Shown: piece after piece, positions 49,052 through 61,398 of the stretch
How positions within the stretch are numbered: the first letter of the stretch is position 1
Layout of the letters: every line of letters starts with the position of its first letter
Origin: Hofstenia miamia
Lineage: Eukaryota > Xenacoelomorpha > Acoela
Direction of reading: 5' to 3'
Length of the DNA: 64,000 nt
NCBI GenBank assembly: GCA_004352715.1
Contig: SCFE01000013.1
Span: forward strand, 1,428,851 to 1,492,850
Program-made: the position numbers and the translations under genes
The notes under the pieces: generated by a model
Told to the model about the DNA's origin: nothing
Seen by the model: only the letters and a program-made list of their open reading frames with translations
Databases searched by the model: none

Positions 49052-49626
49052 TATATACCAGACAAACATTGATTCTGTATTATCGATTATGTTTATTTGT
49101 ATAAAACGACATTTCATATCATATTAAGCATATAAATTACCTAATATACTTTTGAAAATACATTTTTTCTTTCTTACAAATACTTGTCACCTCACTGTAC
49201 AAAAAGAGGCAAAGACAGTACACTATTAGCGTATGTAGAAACAAGGATTAATGTTATTATAATAAATTAAATTCTGACATAAAAAATTCACGGTAGGAAA
49301 ATTAACCTGCAGCTAATCATGAGTTTTTCAATTTTCTGTCATTTTGTGAGTCACAAAATGTCCAGGAAAAGTGCTAAGAATACTGAAGTTAAGAGTTAGC
49401 GCGTATACAAAAATCGATCACCTGCTTTGCATTGCAGTCAACTGTAGGCATTAATTATCTGCAATTATTTACGATTAAGGTTGAGCTTCTGAGGAATTTT
49501 TAAAGTTCTTGAAAAAATTTGCAAATTCTTAAAACTCACTATTAAAAATATTCAAAATCTGCAAGTATCACAGGATTGAAGGATGTCTAGTCTTTCATTT
49601 TTGCTTTTAGGCGACGTCCGGTCGCG

Positions 49627-49655
49627 GTTAAACAGAGATAGCATCTCTGTTTAAC
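49627..49655. repeat. Perfect 13-bp-stem hairpin
   Basis: GTTAAACAGAGAT (49627-49639), a 3-base loop AGC, then ATCTCTGTTTAAC (49643-49655). The two arms are exactly complementary. Confidence 0.85.
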
Positions 49656-50419
49656 TTTGACAATGTAATACCTCAATAGTCGTGGGCGAACTGTTCACCC
49701 AAAAAAAAATAAATTTAGTTGTGTTGGTCCCATGTTCTTTGGACTTCCTAATTAGGTGGAAATTACGTATGGAGAGAATTTACGAAATTGACTCGCCTGA
49801 GAAATCTCCATGGGAAAACTAAGACTCATAATGTTATCAATTTTTGCTTTATCTTTGTTATTTCTTCATATGAGTTTTAAATGTACAATTGAAGTTTCTT
49901 GAAACCTTTTCAGGCAGTCTGAATTAACTAAACAAAATGACATCTTCCAGAAATAAGGTAGTTCAATTTTCCCACTTTAACCTTTCTAGCAGTAAAATTA
50001 TTTTGGTCCCTCTCTTGCTGCTTAATTTCAAAATTTGTTTTCTTAATTAATTTTCTAAATTTTTGTTTGCTAATCATTTGCATACAAGCTTCAAAAATTT
50101 TAGAATAGTGTAAACATCGAAATTAATTAAACACTATAATGCGTGGAACAATGATGGTTATTTATACCCCAATATAATCATCTTACAAAAAGCGGATCAA
50201 ATGCAACTGAATAGCTTTAGCTAAATAATAAAAATTGTTATTATGTCTCGATGATCCTGCAGTTATCAACAAATTGTCCAAATTGACGTGCTAAAAATTT
50301 TTTTACCTGAATGAAGGGGTTTTTATAAAATGGGAGTTCATATCTACTTTTACTCATAACTTCATTAGGGGTTGGCAGCAATAAAAAAATTTTTTAGCCT
50401 TAGCAAGCCATACCGACTC

Positions 50420-50650
50420 NNNNNNNNNNNNNNNNNNNNNNNNNNNNNNNNNNNNNNNNNNNNNNNNNNNNNNNNNNNNNNNNNNNNNNNNNNNNNNNNN
50501 NNNNNNNNNNNNNNNNNNNNNNNNNNNNNNNNNNNNNNNNNNNNNNNNNNNNNNNNNNNNNNNNNNNNNNNNNNNNNNNNNNNNNNNNNNNNNNNNNNNN
50601 NNNNNNNNNNNNNNNNNNNNNNNNNNNNNNNNNNNNNNNNNNNNNNNNNN
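50420..50650. other. Assembly gap (231 N)
   Basis: A run of N; its right edge is a (TA)n tract. Confidence 0.99.
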
Positions 50651-51405
50651 ATATATATATATTATTTATGGTTCATATACAATTCTATTAAATATAGTGA
50701 AGTTTTGTAAATATTTAGTTTATGTTCTCAGATTATGCTTTTATATTATAATCCAAGATGAAATTTTTTTGGAAGTAACAAGTTTTTCAAATATCGGCAA
50801 GGTCAGGTCACCCGTTGGCTACACTTTTGCCATGGGCATTGACAATTTCTTCATAATGTCTTTTAACGTTTTGTAATTTTTGCTTTAGCCAATTTTCATC
50901 TGTTGGTAGACAATATATTAACATTAGTGAGACTAGAATGTGCTGTAAGCCAATTTAAGTAGAACGACTGGTTGCTATTTTTCTTAGGATCTGATGTGAA
51001 TAAATTGTCCAAAAATTCCATGGGGTTACTTAGAATTGATTTTAAAAGTACGGTCTATACTTAACGATTTAATAACTTTTAAATCTCGTATGTAAGCTTT
51101 AAATTTTTCTCACAAAATTATTTAATACTTTAACCCAAACTTCAAAATTGACATTTATAAAACCGTTAATGGTGGTAAACCTCGTAAGTTTGCAATTGAT
51201 GTCATTAAGGTATTGACAAACTAATGAAATTCCAATAAACTTTAAAGTAGCGTTTAATTTTTCACGCTATTGGTGTTATCAAAGTGCAAATAAATTTACT
51301 AAGTCTACTTATTTCTGAATTACTACCAGCTGTTACTCCCTTAGTTTTAAAACATTTCATCAAAACCTAAAACAGTAGTTTTGGTTGTTTCTTGAATAAT
51401 TTTTT

Positions 51406-51441
<36 letters not shown>

Positions 51442-51562
51442 GTATATATATATAGGAACGGTCTTTGTTTGTCTTAAATTTGTGTTTTTATTTAAATTTT
51501 TTACTTAGTTACATACATAAGGAAGCTTTAAATATACATTGATCTTGGTTTCCGCAAGCTCT

Positions 51563-52894
51563 CAATTTTATTGTCATGGTAGTTATCGCAAAATATATAT
51601 TTGAATATTTTTTGATGATTTTGTGCCGATTACCATTATTTTCTAGTATTCTAAAAACTTTGTTAGCATCTGTGAGATGTTAATAATTTGAAGATGTAAG
51701 TTTAGCTATATTAAACAAAGCTTTGATTGTGTTTATCTTGTATGAATTGCTACATTGCAATTTCCATCGTTAGTTCATTGTGGGGTAATAAAATGATTTC
51801 CTGAAGCTACTGGAATTAAAAAATTTTCTTCTTTGTTTATGACAGCTTTTCTTTGTTTCAGAGCTCGCGAAACGTGGCCTTCTTTGTTTTTTGTAAAATG
51901 AATTATTTAGAATATTGCATATATTACACAATGACGTTTTCTCAGCTGCAAGTTCAATTACTATATTTCTTATAACAACTGCAATTCGAGGCATGTTAAT
52001 CAATACTATCAGACCAATGGGTCGGTAGTTACAACAAAAGAAATATACCTACATTAGCTGGAAACATTTGTAGCATCTGCGTTAAAGAGTTGTAAATATA
52101 CATTGCTTCAAAAATTCCATTATATGTTTGATTTAATTGTCTTTTGCCCACGACAGTAATTTATGCCATTATATAGTTTCTCGTATCCAAAGCTCTTTCT
52201 CTTTATATATATATATAATAGAAATGTTAAGATGCTCAAAATGTCTTTTCCTTTTATCCAATTCATTTTTTTCAATTTTCCATGACTTTATATGACTAAA
52301 ATTAGACCTAAAAATAATTTGCGATTCAAAAAGTGCTTTTAGATTACGTTTTGCAAATCGAATTCAAATTGAATTAAGAAGAGGTTTCTTAAATTGATTT
52401 TGAAACAATATAATACCGTTTTATTTTAAATTCCTAACAAAAATACATTAAATCATTTCAAATTGCAAGAACATAGCCATGCATATCTCAATAATTACCT
52501 TAAGAATGTCTAGCCAATTATTGAAGATAAAACTTCATGCTTTCAACTAATGAATAGTTGATCAAATTTGGAATTAATTTAGAGTATCCTGATGCAGCAT
52601 CAGGCAAAGCTTTAAATTGAATGTTTTTATATTTTGGAAAAGAAAAGTAAGAAACCATATCAGAGGGAATGAGTAATACCTAATTGAATCCTGGTGTGAG
52701 ATAAGATTTATGGTGTCGTTTCGTTAATCAATGAGATATATTTTAGTCTCAGGTGCGTGTTGTCCTAAATGTGATAATCGATTTCAAAAAATAATAACAA
52801 TTAGTAGTGCTTGAAAAGGGGTGGTGGAAAATTAACAGGTACAGAAGACAAACTGAAAAGTTCTTAATATCAAAGATTTTGAAATTTAAACTAG
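51563..52894. repeat. 1332-bp tandem duplication, copy 1 (likely artefact)
   Basis: Repeated at 52896-54227 (offset 1333) across a single N at 52895. A 77-codon - strand frame at 51770-52003 recurs unchanged at 53103-53336. I see no gene in it. Confidence 0.88.
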
Positions 52895-52895
52895 N

Positions 52896-54227
52896 CAATT
52901 TTATTGTCATGGTAGTTATCGCAAAATATATATTTGAATATTTTTTGATGATTTTGTGCCGATTACCATTATTTTCTAGTATTCTAAAAACTTTGTTAGC
53001 ATCTGTGAGATGTTAATAATTTGAAGATGTAAGTTTAGCTATATTAAACAAAGCTTTGATTGTGTTTATCTTGTATGAATTGCTACATTGCAATTTCCAT
53101 CGTTAGTTCATTGTGGGGTAATAAAATGATTTCCTGAAGCTACTGGAATTAAAAAATTTTCTTCTTTGTTTATGACAGCTTTTCTTTGTTTCAGAGCTCG
53201 CGAAACGTGGCCTTCTTTGTTTTTTGTAAAATGAATTATTTAGAATATTGCATATATTACACAATGACGTTTTCTCAGCTGCAAGTTCAATTACTATATT
53301 TCTTATAACAACTGCAATTCGAGGCATGTTAATCAATACTATCAGACCAATGGGTCGGTAGTTACAACAAAAGAAATATACCTACATTAGCTGGAAACAT
53401 TTGTAGCATCTGCGTTAAAGAGTTGTAAATATACATTGCTTCAAAAATTCCATTATATGTTTGATTTAATTGTCTTTTGCCCACGACAGTAATTTATGCC
53501 ATTATATAGTTTCTCGTATCCAAAGCTCTTTCTCTTTATATATATATATAATAGAAATGTTAAGATGCTCAAAATGTCTTTTCCTTTTATCCAATTCATT
53601 TTTTTCAATTTTCCATGACTTTATATGACTAAAATTAGACCTAAAAATAATTTGCGATTCAAAAAGTGCTTTTAGATTACGTTTTGCAAATCGAATTCAA
53701 ATTGAATTAAGAAGAGGTTTCTTAAATTGATTTTGAAACAATATAATACCGTTTTATTTTAAATTCCTAACAAAAATACATTAAATCATTTCAAATTGCA
53801 AGAACATAGCCATGCATATCTCAATAATTACCTTAAGAATGTCTAGCCAATTATTGAAGATAAAACTTCATGCTTTCAACTAATGAATAGTTGATCAAAT
53901 TTGGAATTAATTTAGAGTATCCTGATGCAGCATCAGGCAAAGCTTTAAATTGAATGTTTTTATATTTTGGAAAAGAAAAGTAAGAAACCATATCAGAGGG
54001 AATGAGTAATACCTAATTGAATCCTGGTGTGAGATAAGATTTATGGTGTCGTTTCGTTAATCAATGAGATATATTTTAGTCTCAGGTGCGTGTTGTCCTA
54101 AATGTGATAATCGATTTCAAAAAATAATAACAATTAGTAGTGCTTGAAAAGGGGTGGTGGAAAATTAACAGGTACAGAAGACAAACTGAAAAGTTCTTAA
54201 TATCAAAGATTTTGAAATTTAAACTAG
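52896..54227. repeat. 1332-bp tandem duplication, copy 2
   Basis: The second copy of 51563-52894, starting right after the single N and running on into unique sequence at 54228. Confidence 0.88.
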
Positions 54228-56356
54228 ATTTTACTGGCTCGGTAAAGCTTGAAAAATGTAAAATGAAAAGTTTGAAGTTTTTCAATCTACTTATGGTTTA
54301 GGGTAATTTTCATAGTGACATTTACCCTGCACATTTTGTTTTTGATCTATATATTTCGAAATTATAAAAGAAAAAAGCTTAAACACTATGTAGTTACAAT
54401 CATAAACAGTGCAAACTGAGTTTAATATGTAGAAGAAACTTTAGGCAAATTTTGCTCAAATGCGAAAAAAGTTGAGTAATAGAACATTTAATTGCTCAAC
54501 TGGTGATTGCAAAAAATAAATGCTTGCAATGTTATTACGATTTAAATAGTCTACAGTTTGTCTATAAAAAACTATTTGCTGTCTTTTGTTTATCCCGGAC
54601 ATACTTTTTTACACGATTGCCTTACTTAAGTGTCCTGCAATTCTAGTTGTCCTTGTTCATAATTTAAAAGTAATTGTTTTAAAATAACATTATAGTTATT
54701 GCAGGAAAGACAATATGCTTCTGTAGATAGGATCAATGATGAAATAAACGCTTATATTTAACAAATTAAGGAAATTCGAAATAATTCAAAACTGGGATTT
54801 CATTGGAAAGAATGGAAAATTTGAATTTCATTAATTACTTAGAAAACTTATGTTACGATATTGACATATATTGTAAGTTTGTTTTTAATTTCAAACACGA
54901 AAAGATGGTTAAAAATATTTTTGCAGATATAATATATAACCTTATTTTTATAACGATATGAAAGAGCAGAATACAGTCAAATAGTAAAACAAACCTAGCA
55001 TTAATAATTTTTTTAGCTCGATGTCTTGTAACAATGGATATAAATTAACGTAATTTTAAGCAACGGTTTCAGGATTTTCTACGAAGATAAGCATGTAAAT
55101 ATATTGCTTTTAAAATTATATAAGCAATTGTAAAGTTTGCAAATGAAAACCAACTTAAAAAATATATGTTGATGTGTGAAATTGTATTAACTATATATTC
55201 TTTAGTAAATTGAAACATAGATCAAGTCAAACAAGCTATATTACTTTTGTTTTTGTATATTGTTTTCTAGAAGCACTATAAATACAGGTACTGCTGTTTA
55301 TAAGAGAAATTTCTTACAAACTTGAACATTTTAAATTTGAAAAAAATATTGCGCAACTGATTTTTTAATACTTCCGCTAAAAATTATTTATTGTAGGGAA
55401 ATATATTTTAGTAATTTCGAATTTCTTGATTCAGCATTTTCTTACTTTTTTGAGAAAAAATTTGTGTAATTATGAATGGCTTTGTTCTTCATGACACTTA
55501 ACTAAATCATGATATATTAACATCAGACAGATCTGCAATCAACTCCTCATAAATTGAACATTCTTGGGCAAAATCGTGGTCGTCTGTGCCATAATTCGCT
55601 TCATATGTTATTATTGTCTACATATAATTAACTTAGAAATGTGATGCAATTAACACCGAGGCGAAGGCACCTAATTTAATTGAAGCAATTGTTCCAATTC
55701 CCCATAGTTACGATAATGTTAAGTGTAGAAAATTCTTATAACGATTAATAATTATGGTGAGATTTTTAACAAGTTTGCAGTAGAGAAATTGTAAGAAGCT
55801 AGCACGTATTAATTTTATAAGTGAAAAGTGATTAGATAATTTCCTTCATAAAAACATTGTCTAAGGTTTTATTGAATAATACATTTACGGCGAAGTGGGT
55901 TGTCCCATCTATGAAAGAGGCTATTCATAAAATCAATAAATATTCTAATTTACGTTTTTAATCATTTAATAAATTAATTTGTGCGGGACACAAAAATCCA
56001 TTTATTTTCTTAGAAAATTTATATAACTATAGTTATTAATGAATTCCACATCAAAAGCAGAAATAACAGGAGATATTGTGCCTGCCCACAGTCAATATTA
56101 GAATATAAATAAATTCAATTTTTAAATACAGATTTGTTATTGCGCCTTAAGGCACTAGTGAAAATGTTAAGTTCATTTGCTTTGTTAAACCCAATTAAAT
56201 ATGTTGTAAACCAAAATTGTCTTGTATATCAATTAGGTTTTCACAATGCTGGACAATGGAATGTACAAGTTTTGTGAATTTAGATGCATTTCTACAGAAC
56301 ACATGTAATTGCTAAAAAGAATGTATGGACACAGGAATTCTACTACTACTACTACT
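54228..56356. other. Stretch without recognisable gene
   Basis: AT-rich with no recognised exon. It ends in a (CTA)n tract (56340-56356) at a gap edge. On the - strand this would be a (TAG)n tail of the LINE fragment beyond the gap. Confidence 0.5.
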
Positions 56357-56686
56357 NNNNNNNNNNNNNNNNNNNNNNNNNNNNNNNNNNNNNNNNNNNN
56401 NNNNNNNNNNNNNNNNNNNNNNNNNNNNNNNNNNNNNNNNNNNNNNNNNNNNNNNNNNNNNNNNNNNNNNNNNNNNNNNNNNNNNNNNNNNNNNNNNNNN
56501 NNNNNNNNNNNNNNNNNNNNNNNNNNNNNNNNNNNNNNNNNNNNNNNNNNNNNNNNNNNNNNNNNNNNNNNNNNNNNNNNNNNNNNNNNNNNNNNNNNNN
56601 NNNNNNNNNNNNNNNNNNNNNNNNNNNNNNNNNNNNNNNNNNNNNNNNNNNNNNNNNNNNNNNNNNNNNNNNNNNNNNNNNNNNNN
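56357..56686. other. Assembly gap (330 N)
   Basis: A run of N interrupting a - strand LINE. Confidence 0.99.
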
Positions 56687-57491
56687 CCCGAATTAAATAA
56701 TTCCCAATGCAGCAAATTCTATTAAAGTACCAATGATCACTAGTATTTTTCTTCGTTTTCTTTATAACAAATAGTAGACTTTTAGTTTTTCGATTGTTTT
56801 TGAATTCAAATGAAACATAGTCTAAAATATTAATTAAATCATATCTTCCATGGATTATATCTATTAATTGATGGACATCCTTTAATTGAAGAAATAATGA
56901 AACTGGTAGGAGTTTATAGTAAATTAAAGCATTTTTGTATGCCATATTACTAATCCATCTTAAACATTTTTTTTGAAATTTTTCAAGTTTGTCTATATCT
57001 GTGGAGTTTGCATACCAAATAGGAGAGGCATAAAATAAACTTGGCATGATAATCGATTTAAATAATTTAAATTTAGTAGACGATGGTAGACTTGAAGGTA
57101 AATTTCTTCGTAGTTGTAATAATGTTATATTGGATTTTTTAATTCTCTGAAAAATATGATATGACCACGATAAATTATACGATATATTAACTCCTAAATC
57201 ATTCACATGTTTGGAAGTATCAATCTGAAGATTTTCAGTTTCTATTTTATGCGCTATGTATGAAGAATTGATACTCATTAAATGAAACTTGTGGAAGTTA
57301 AATTTCATTTTATTAGTTGCAGCCCATTTTATAATTCTTTCAGTATCAACCACTAATTCTTGAAAGTTATTGTTTGAAATCTTCACATCATCAGCAAAAA
57401 TGTAGCAAAGTGATTGACAACAATTTGGTAGGTCATTTATAAAAGCTAAAAATAGTATTGGAGCTAAAATTGATCCATGAAAACCAATCAT
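56687..57491 (-). pseudogene. CR1/jockey-like LINE ORF2, reverse transcriptase C-half
   Basis: The - strand frame is open for about 265 codons. It has motif B-C region 'GSILAPILFLAFINDLP', motif C 'CYIFADDVKISN' with both catalytic Asp intact, 'KMKFNFHKFHLMSIN', then the thumb and C-terminal region 'LGVNISYNLSWSYHI', 'KFKLFKSIIMPSLFYASPIW' and 'LEKFQKKCLRWISN'. The start is cut just before motif B (a TGA lies immediately upstream), so it is a 5'-truncated copy. The extreme C-terminus falls in the gap. A (TAG)n tract just past the gap may be its 3' tail. Confidence 0.85.
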
Positions 57492-58098
57492 TCAATGCAC
57501 AATTTCTAGTAATATAACATTAGCAAAATATACATGGCTAAGTGATTGGTACACAGACTTGTATGTATTGATTTAAATTTCATTATTTAGTAAATTTCAT
57601 TCCTTCGTTTCTTTACATTAATTTCAATAATAATATTTGAATTTTAGCTTGGATGTATTTGAAATACATATAGGAATCTGGTTTGAAATAATCAGCAGAT
57701 AAGTCTTCATTCCCTGCTAAATTTTTCAACAATGTATGTTCAGTTGTCATGGAAAAATTTATTATAATGGTGACCCTTGGGTCAATGGGAAAGAAAATAC
57801 AATTGAGCCCGGTAGATATGCTTAAAACAAAAGGATTTGATCATTTTCTCCTAGAAAAGATAGAAAAATGACTTCTGACGTTAGAAACTTATCCAACCTC
57901 AGAAATTTCAGAACAGATTACCTTCAACTATTGCATGAATTTTGTTTATAGCTATTACATTATTGTTCATTTTTATTTATTAAACTAAATACAAAAAGCC
58001 GATATTAATTATCAAAAACTTCTATTCGGTCATTTAGAACATAAAATTTCGCACAGAAGCATAATCATGTTATTGAATAGAGACGAAAGTATAATATA
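57492..58098. other. Spacer between two divergent LINE fragments
   Basis: AT-rich sequence without a recognisable gene. Confidence 0.5.
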
Positions 58099-58407
58099 TT
58101 GTTCCCGCTATATCAATTACAATTTCATGAAGTTGCAAATTTATTTGAACATAAATATAGCCGAGAATCAATGCCTTTTCTTGCTAATTACTTAAAAGTA
58201 AATCCACAATCAAATACATTTTTCAGCAGTATTTCCTATCCTTATCTTCATCGAGCAGCATCCAATACTTTGAACAATTTAGACAATGAGATTAGAGTAG
58301 AAAAAAATTACAAAAAATTGGAAAAAAATAAGAAGTGCTCTTTTATACCAAAGAACACAATGGCAAACACAAGCATACTAAACATATTTACCAATTTTTT
58401 GCACTGA
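58099..58407 (+). pseudogene. LINE ORF2 C-terminal fragment
   Basis: The open + strand frame contains 'LFEHKYSRESMPFLANYLKV' and 'RAASNTLNNLDNEIRVEKNY'. This parallels the 'SIxYxGxxxWNxLPxxIKxxxSxxxFKxxLK' end of CR1/jockey-like ORF2, and resembles the fragment at 63797 ('KIWNNLDHEIKMEINYKKF'). It is cut at the 5' side. An (ATT)n tract follows about 30 bp after its stop. Confidence 0.6.
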
Positions 58408-58437
58408 GATTACCACATACCTAGAGAAACACACATA

Positions 58438-58475
58438 TATTATTATTATTTTTATTATTATTATTATTATTATTT
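58438..58475. repeat. (ATT)n microsatellite
   Basis: An ATT tract that forms the 3'-side border of the second RLE LINE copy. Confidence 0.85.
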
Positions 58476-59785
58476 CTCACAGCGTCATGCTGGTATCCCT
58501 CTCAGCTTGGGGAACTCACCAGTTCCCAGGGAGTCTGAGAGCTTTCCTCAGGACTCTAGGNNNNNNNNNNNNNNNNNNNNNNNNNNNNNNNNNNNNNNNN
58601 NNNNNNNNNNNNNNNNNNNNNNNNNNNNNNNNNNNNNNNNNNNNNNNNNNNNNNNNNNNNNNNNNNNNNNNNNNNNNNNNNNNNNNNNNNNNNNNNNNNN
58701 NNNNNNNNNNNNNNNNNNNNNNNNNNNNNNNNNNNNNNNNNNNNNNNNNNNNNNNNNNNNNNNNNNNNNNNNNNNNNNNNNNNNNNNNNNNNNNNNNNNN
58801 NNNNNNNNNNNNNNNNNNNNNNNNNNNNNNNNNNNNNNNNNNNNNNNNNNNNNNNNNNNNNNNNNNNNNNNNNNNNNNNNNNNNNNNNNNNNNNNNNNNN
58901 NNNNNNNNNNNNNNNNNNNNNNNNNNNNNNNNNNNNNNNNNNNNNNNNNNNNNNNNNNNNNNNNNNNNNNNNNNNNNNNNNNNNNNNNNNNNNNNNNNNN
59001 NNNNNNNNNNNNNNNNNNNNNNNNNNNNNNNNNNNNNNNNNNNNNNNNNNNNNNNNNNNNNNNNNNNNNNNNNNNNNNNNNNNNNNNNNNNNNNNNNNNN
59101 NNNNNNNNNNNNNNNNNNNNNNNNNNNNNNNNNNNNNNNNNNNNNNNNNNNNNNNNNNNNNNNNNNNNNNNNNNNNNNNNNNNNNNNNNNNNNNNNNNNN
59201 NNNNNNNNNNNNNNNNNNNNNNNNNNNNNNNNNNNNNNNNNNNNNNNNNNNNNNNNNNNNNNNNNNNNNNNNNNNNNNNNNNNNNNNNNNNNNNNNNNNN
59301 NNNNNNNNNNNNNNNNNNNNNNNNNNNNNNNNNNNNNNNNNNNNNNNNNNNNNNNNNNNNNNNNNNNNNNNNNNNNNNNNNNNNNNNNNNNNNNNNNNNN
59401 NNNNNNNNNNNNNNNNNNNNNNNNNNNNNNNNNNNNNNNNNNNNNNNNNNNNNNNNNNNNNNNNNNNNNNNNNNNNNNNNNNNNNNNNNNNNNNNNNNNN
59501 NNNNNNNNNNNNNNNNNNNNNNNNNNNNNNNNNNNNNNNNNNNNNNNNNNNNNNNNNNNNACACTTAGCAGTCACTTCCTCCTTTATGTCTTGTCAAGTA
59601 CAAGCCATCAACATGTCTATTTAAATTGAATGCTCTCTCTCTTCCTAGTAACTTGCTTCTTTCCCGGTCTAGCTCCCTTAGTTCATTTTTATTCCACCTA
59701 ACTATTCCTGTAGAGTGTTTCAACACTGGCATGTCTCATGTATTTACACTTTTGTGCCTATTCAACGCTTATTTCTGTATTTTTT
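58476..59785 (-). mobile_element. RLE-type LINE, second copy, 5'-truncated
   Basis: 58476-58560 closely matches 9472-9556 and 59561-59785 matches about 10150-10387 of the first RLE LINE, in the same orientation, with a 1000-N gap between. The copy therefore covers the endonuclease end and part of the linker only. It is flanked by (ATT)n at 58438-58475 and a degenerate TTA tract at 59786-59831, the same kind of site as the first copy. Confidence 0.75.
58561..59560. other. Assembly gap (exactly 1000 N)
   Basis: The round length suggests a placeholder for a gap of unknown size. Confidence 0.99.
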
Positions 59786-59831
59786 TTATTATTATCATTT
59801 GTATTATTATTGTTGTTATTATTATTATTAA
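59786..59831. repeat. Degenerate (TTA)n tract
   Basis: ATT/GTT triplets at the 5' side of the second RLE LINE copy. Confidence 0.75.
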
Positions 59832-60762
59832 ATATAATAGTGTAGTTCTTATTATATCATTTTTTCACATTTTTAAAATGAAATTTACAAGTATTATCAG
59901 CACAATTAAATCTAGTATATTTTTAAAATAAATGATGAAATTCATATGTTCAAAGCTAAGCATTTCATACAATATATATTATTTATTTTTGTACAAGCCT
60001 CTAATCTACTACTTCAGAAACAATTGAAATGAACGGTTACTTTCTATCGTTGAAGATAATTACAAAACTTGGCCGCATAGAATTAGGTGACATTAGTCAT
60101 TTCTACAAGTTATTGATTGCGTTATTTCCTTGTACTTAGCCAAGCTGTAATAACCATAGGCTTTTACTCTTGTAATGCTGATAAGGGAAGAACCTTCTCT
60201 ATTATTTTATATTATTTTTGTATTTTTCAGAAAAAACAGTAGCGTTTCAAATGCTCAAGAAATTTTGCACATATGGAAGAAAATATTGTTTCTATAAAAA
60301 AGATTAATTAAAAATATTTAGTCACAATAATACACCATCAATGCAAAGAGGTTTACAATTAATTAAGAAGAAAAGTACAAGGATATCCGAAGCCTTGGTA
60401 ATAAGAAACTAACATTGTTATTAAACAAAGTATTCCATTTCAAAAGGATTTTAAATAGAGAAATATAAAGTTATAAAATGTCAACTAGTATAGTTTATAA
60501 GCTGCGTCAATTCAGAAATTTATTGTATGATTGTGCAATCAATTTTCTGCATAGATTCCTTCTATCAATCATAGAAATCTATAATTTTCCGCCATTATAA
60601 AAAATTCATAAATAGATTTGTTTACTTAAATATTATTAATTTATGGGAGAATGCAATGAGAAAGCAAACTTTTGTTAATACAATCAATTGTAACATTCAA
60701 GCTAACATAATTTTAAAATGCATTCGAAAAACATGTATCTGTAGCTTGAAAGGAAATGAGTT
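59832..60762. other. Stretch without recognisable gene
   Basis: AT-rich; nothing recognised up to the gap at 60763. Confidence 0.5.
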
Positions 60763-61398
60763 NNNNNNNNNNNNNNNNNNNNNNNNNNNNNNNNNNNNNN
60801 NNNNNNNNNNNNNNNNNNNNNNNNNNNNNNNNNNNNNNNNNNNNNNNNNNNNNNNNNNNNNNNNNNNNNNNNNNNNNNNNNNNNNNNNNNNNNNNNNNNN
60901 NNNNNNNNNNNNNNNNNNNNNNNNNNNNNNNNNNNNNNNNNNNNNNNNNNNNNNNNNNNNNNNNNNNNNNNNNNNNNNNNNNNNNNNNNNNNNNNNNNNN
61001 NNNNNNNNNNNNNNNNNNNNNNNNNNNNNNNNNNNNNNNNNNNNNNNNNNNNNNNNNNNNNNNNNNNNNNNNNNNNNNNNNNNNNNNNNNNNNNNNNNNN
61101 NNNNNNNNNNNNNNNNNNNNNNNNNNNNNNNNNNNNNNNNNNNNNNNNNNNNNNNNNNNNNNNNNNNNNNNNNNNNNNNNNNNNNNNNNNNNNNNNNNNN
61201 NNNNNNNNNNNNNNNNNNNNNNNNNNNNNNNNNNNNNNNNNNNNNNNNNNNNNNNNNNNNNNNNNNNNNNNNNNNNNNNNNNNNNNNNNNNNNNNNNNNN
61301 NNNNNNNNNNNNNNNNNNNNNNNNNNNNNNNNNNNNNNNNNNNNNNNNNNNNNNNNNNNNNNNNNNNNNNNNNNNNNNNNNNNNNNNNNNNNNNNNNN
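60763..61398. other. Assembly gap (636 N)
   Basis: The left border of the 1398-bp contig that carries a receptor exon in opposite orientation. Confidence 0.99.

Larger units (their letters stand above)
49052..51562. other. Stretch without recognisable gene
   Basis: No exon was recognised. It contains the perfect hairpin at 49627-49655, the gap at 50420-50650 and (TA)n at about 51410-51454. Confidence 0.5.

Noticed and set aside
51770-52003. 77-codon frame repeated identically at 53103-53336
   Set aside because: The repetition comes from the assembly duplication, not conservation; the peptide has no family features.
58487-59629. Very long open frames across N runs (also at 19541-20174, 34482-35147, 56233-56725, 60656-61447 and 62604-63803)
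   Set aside because: They are produced by translating Ns; only the few flanking codons are real.
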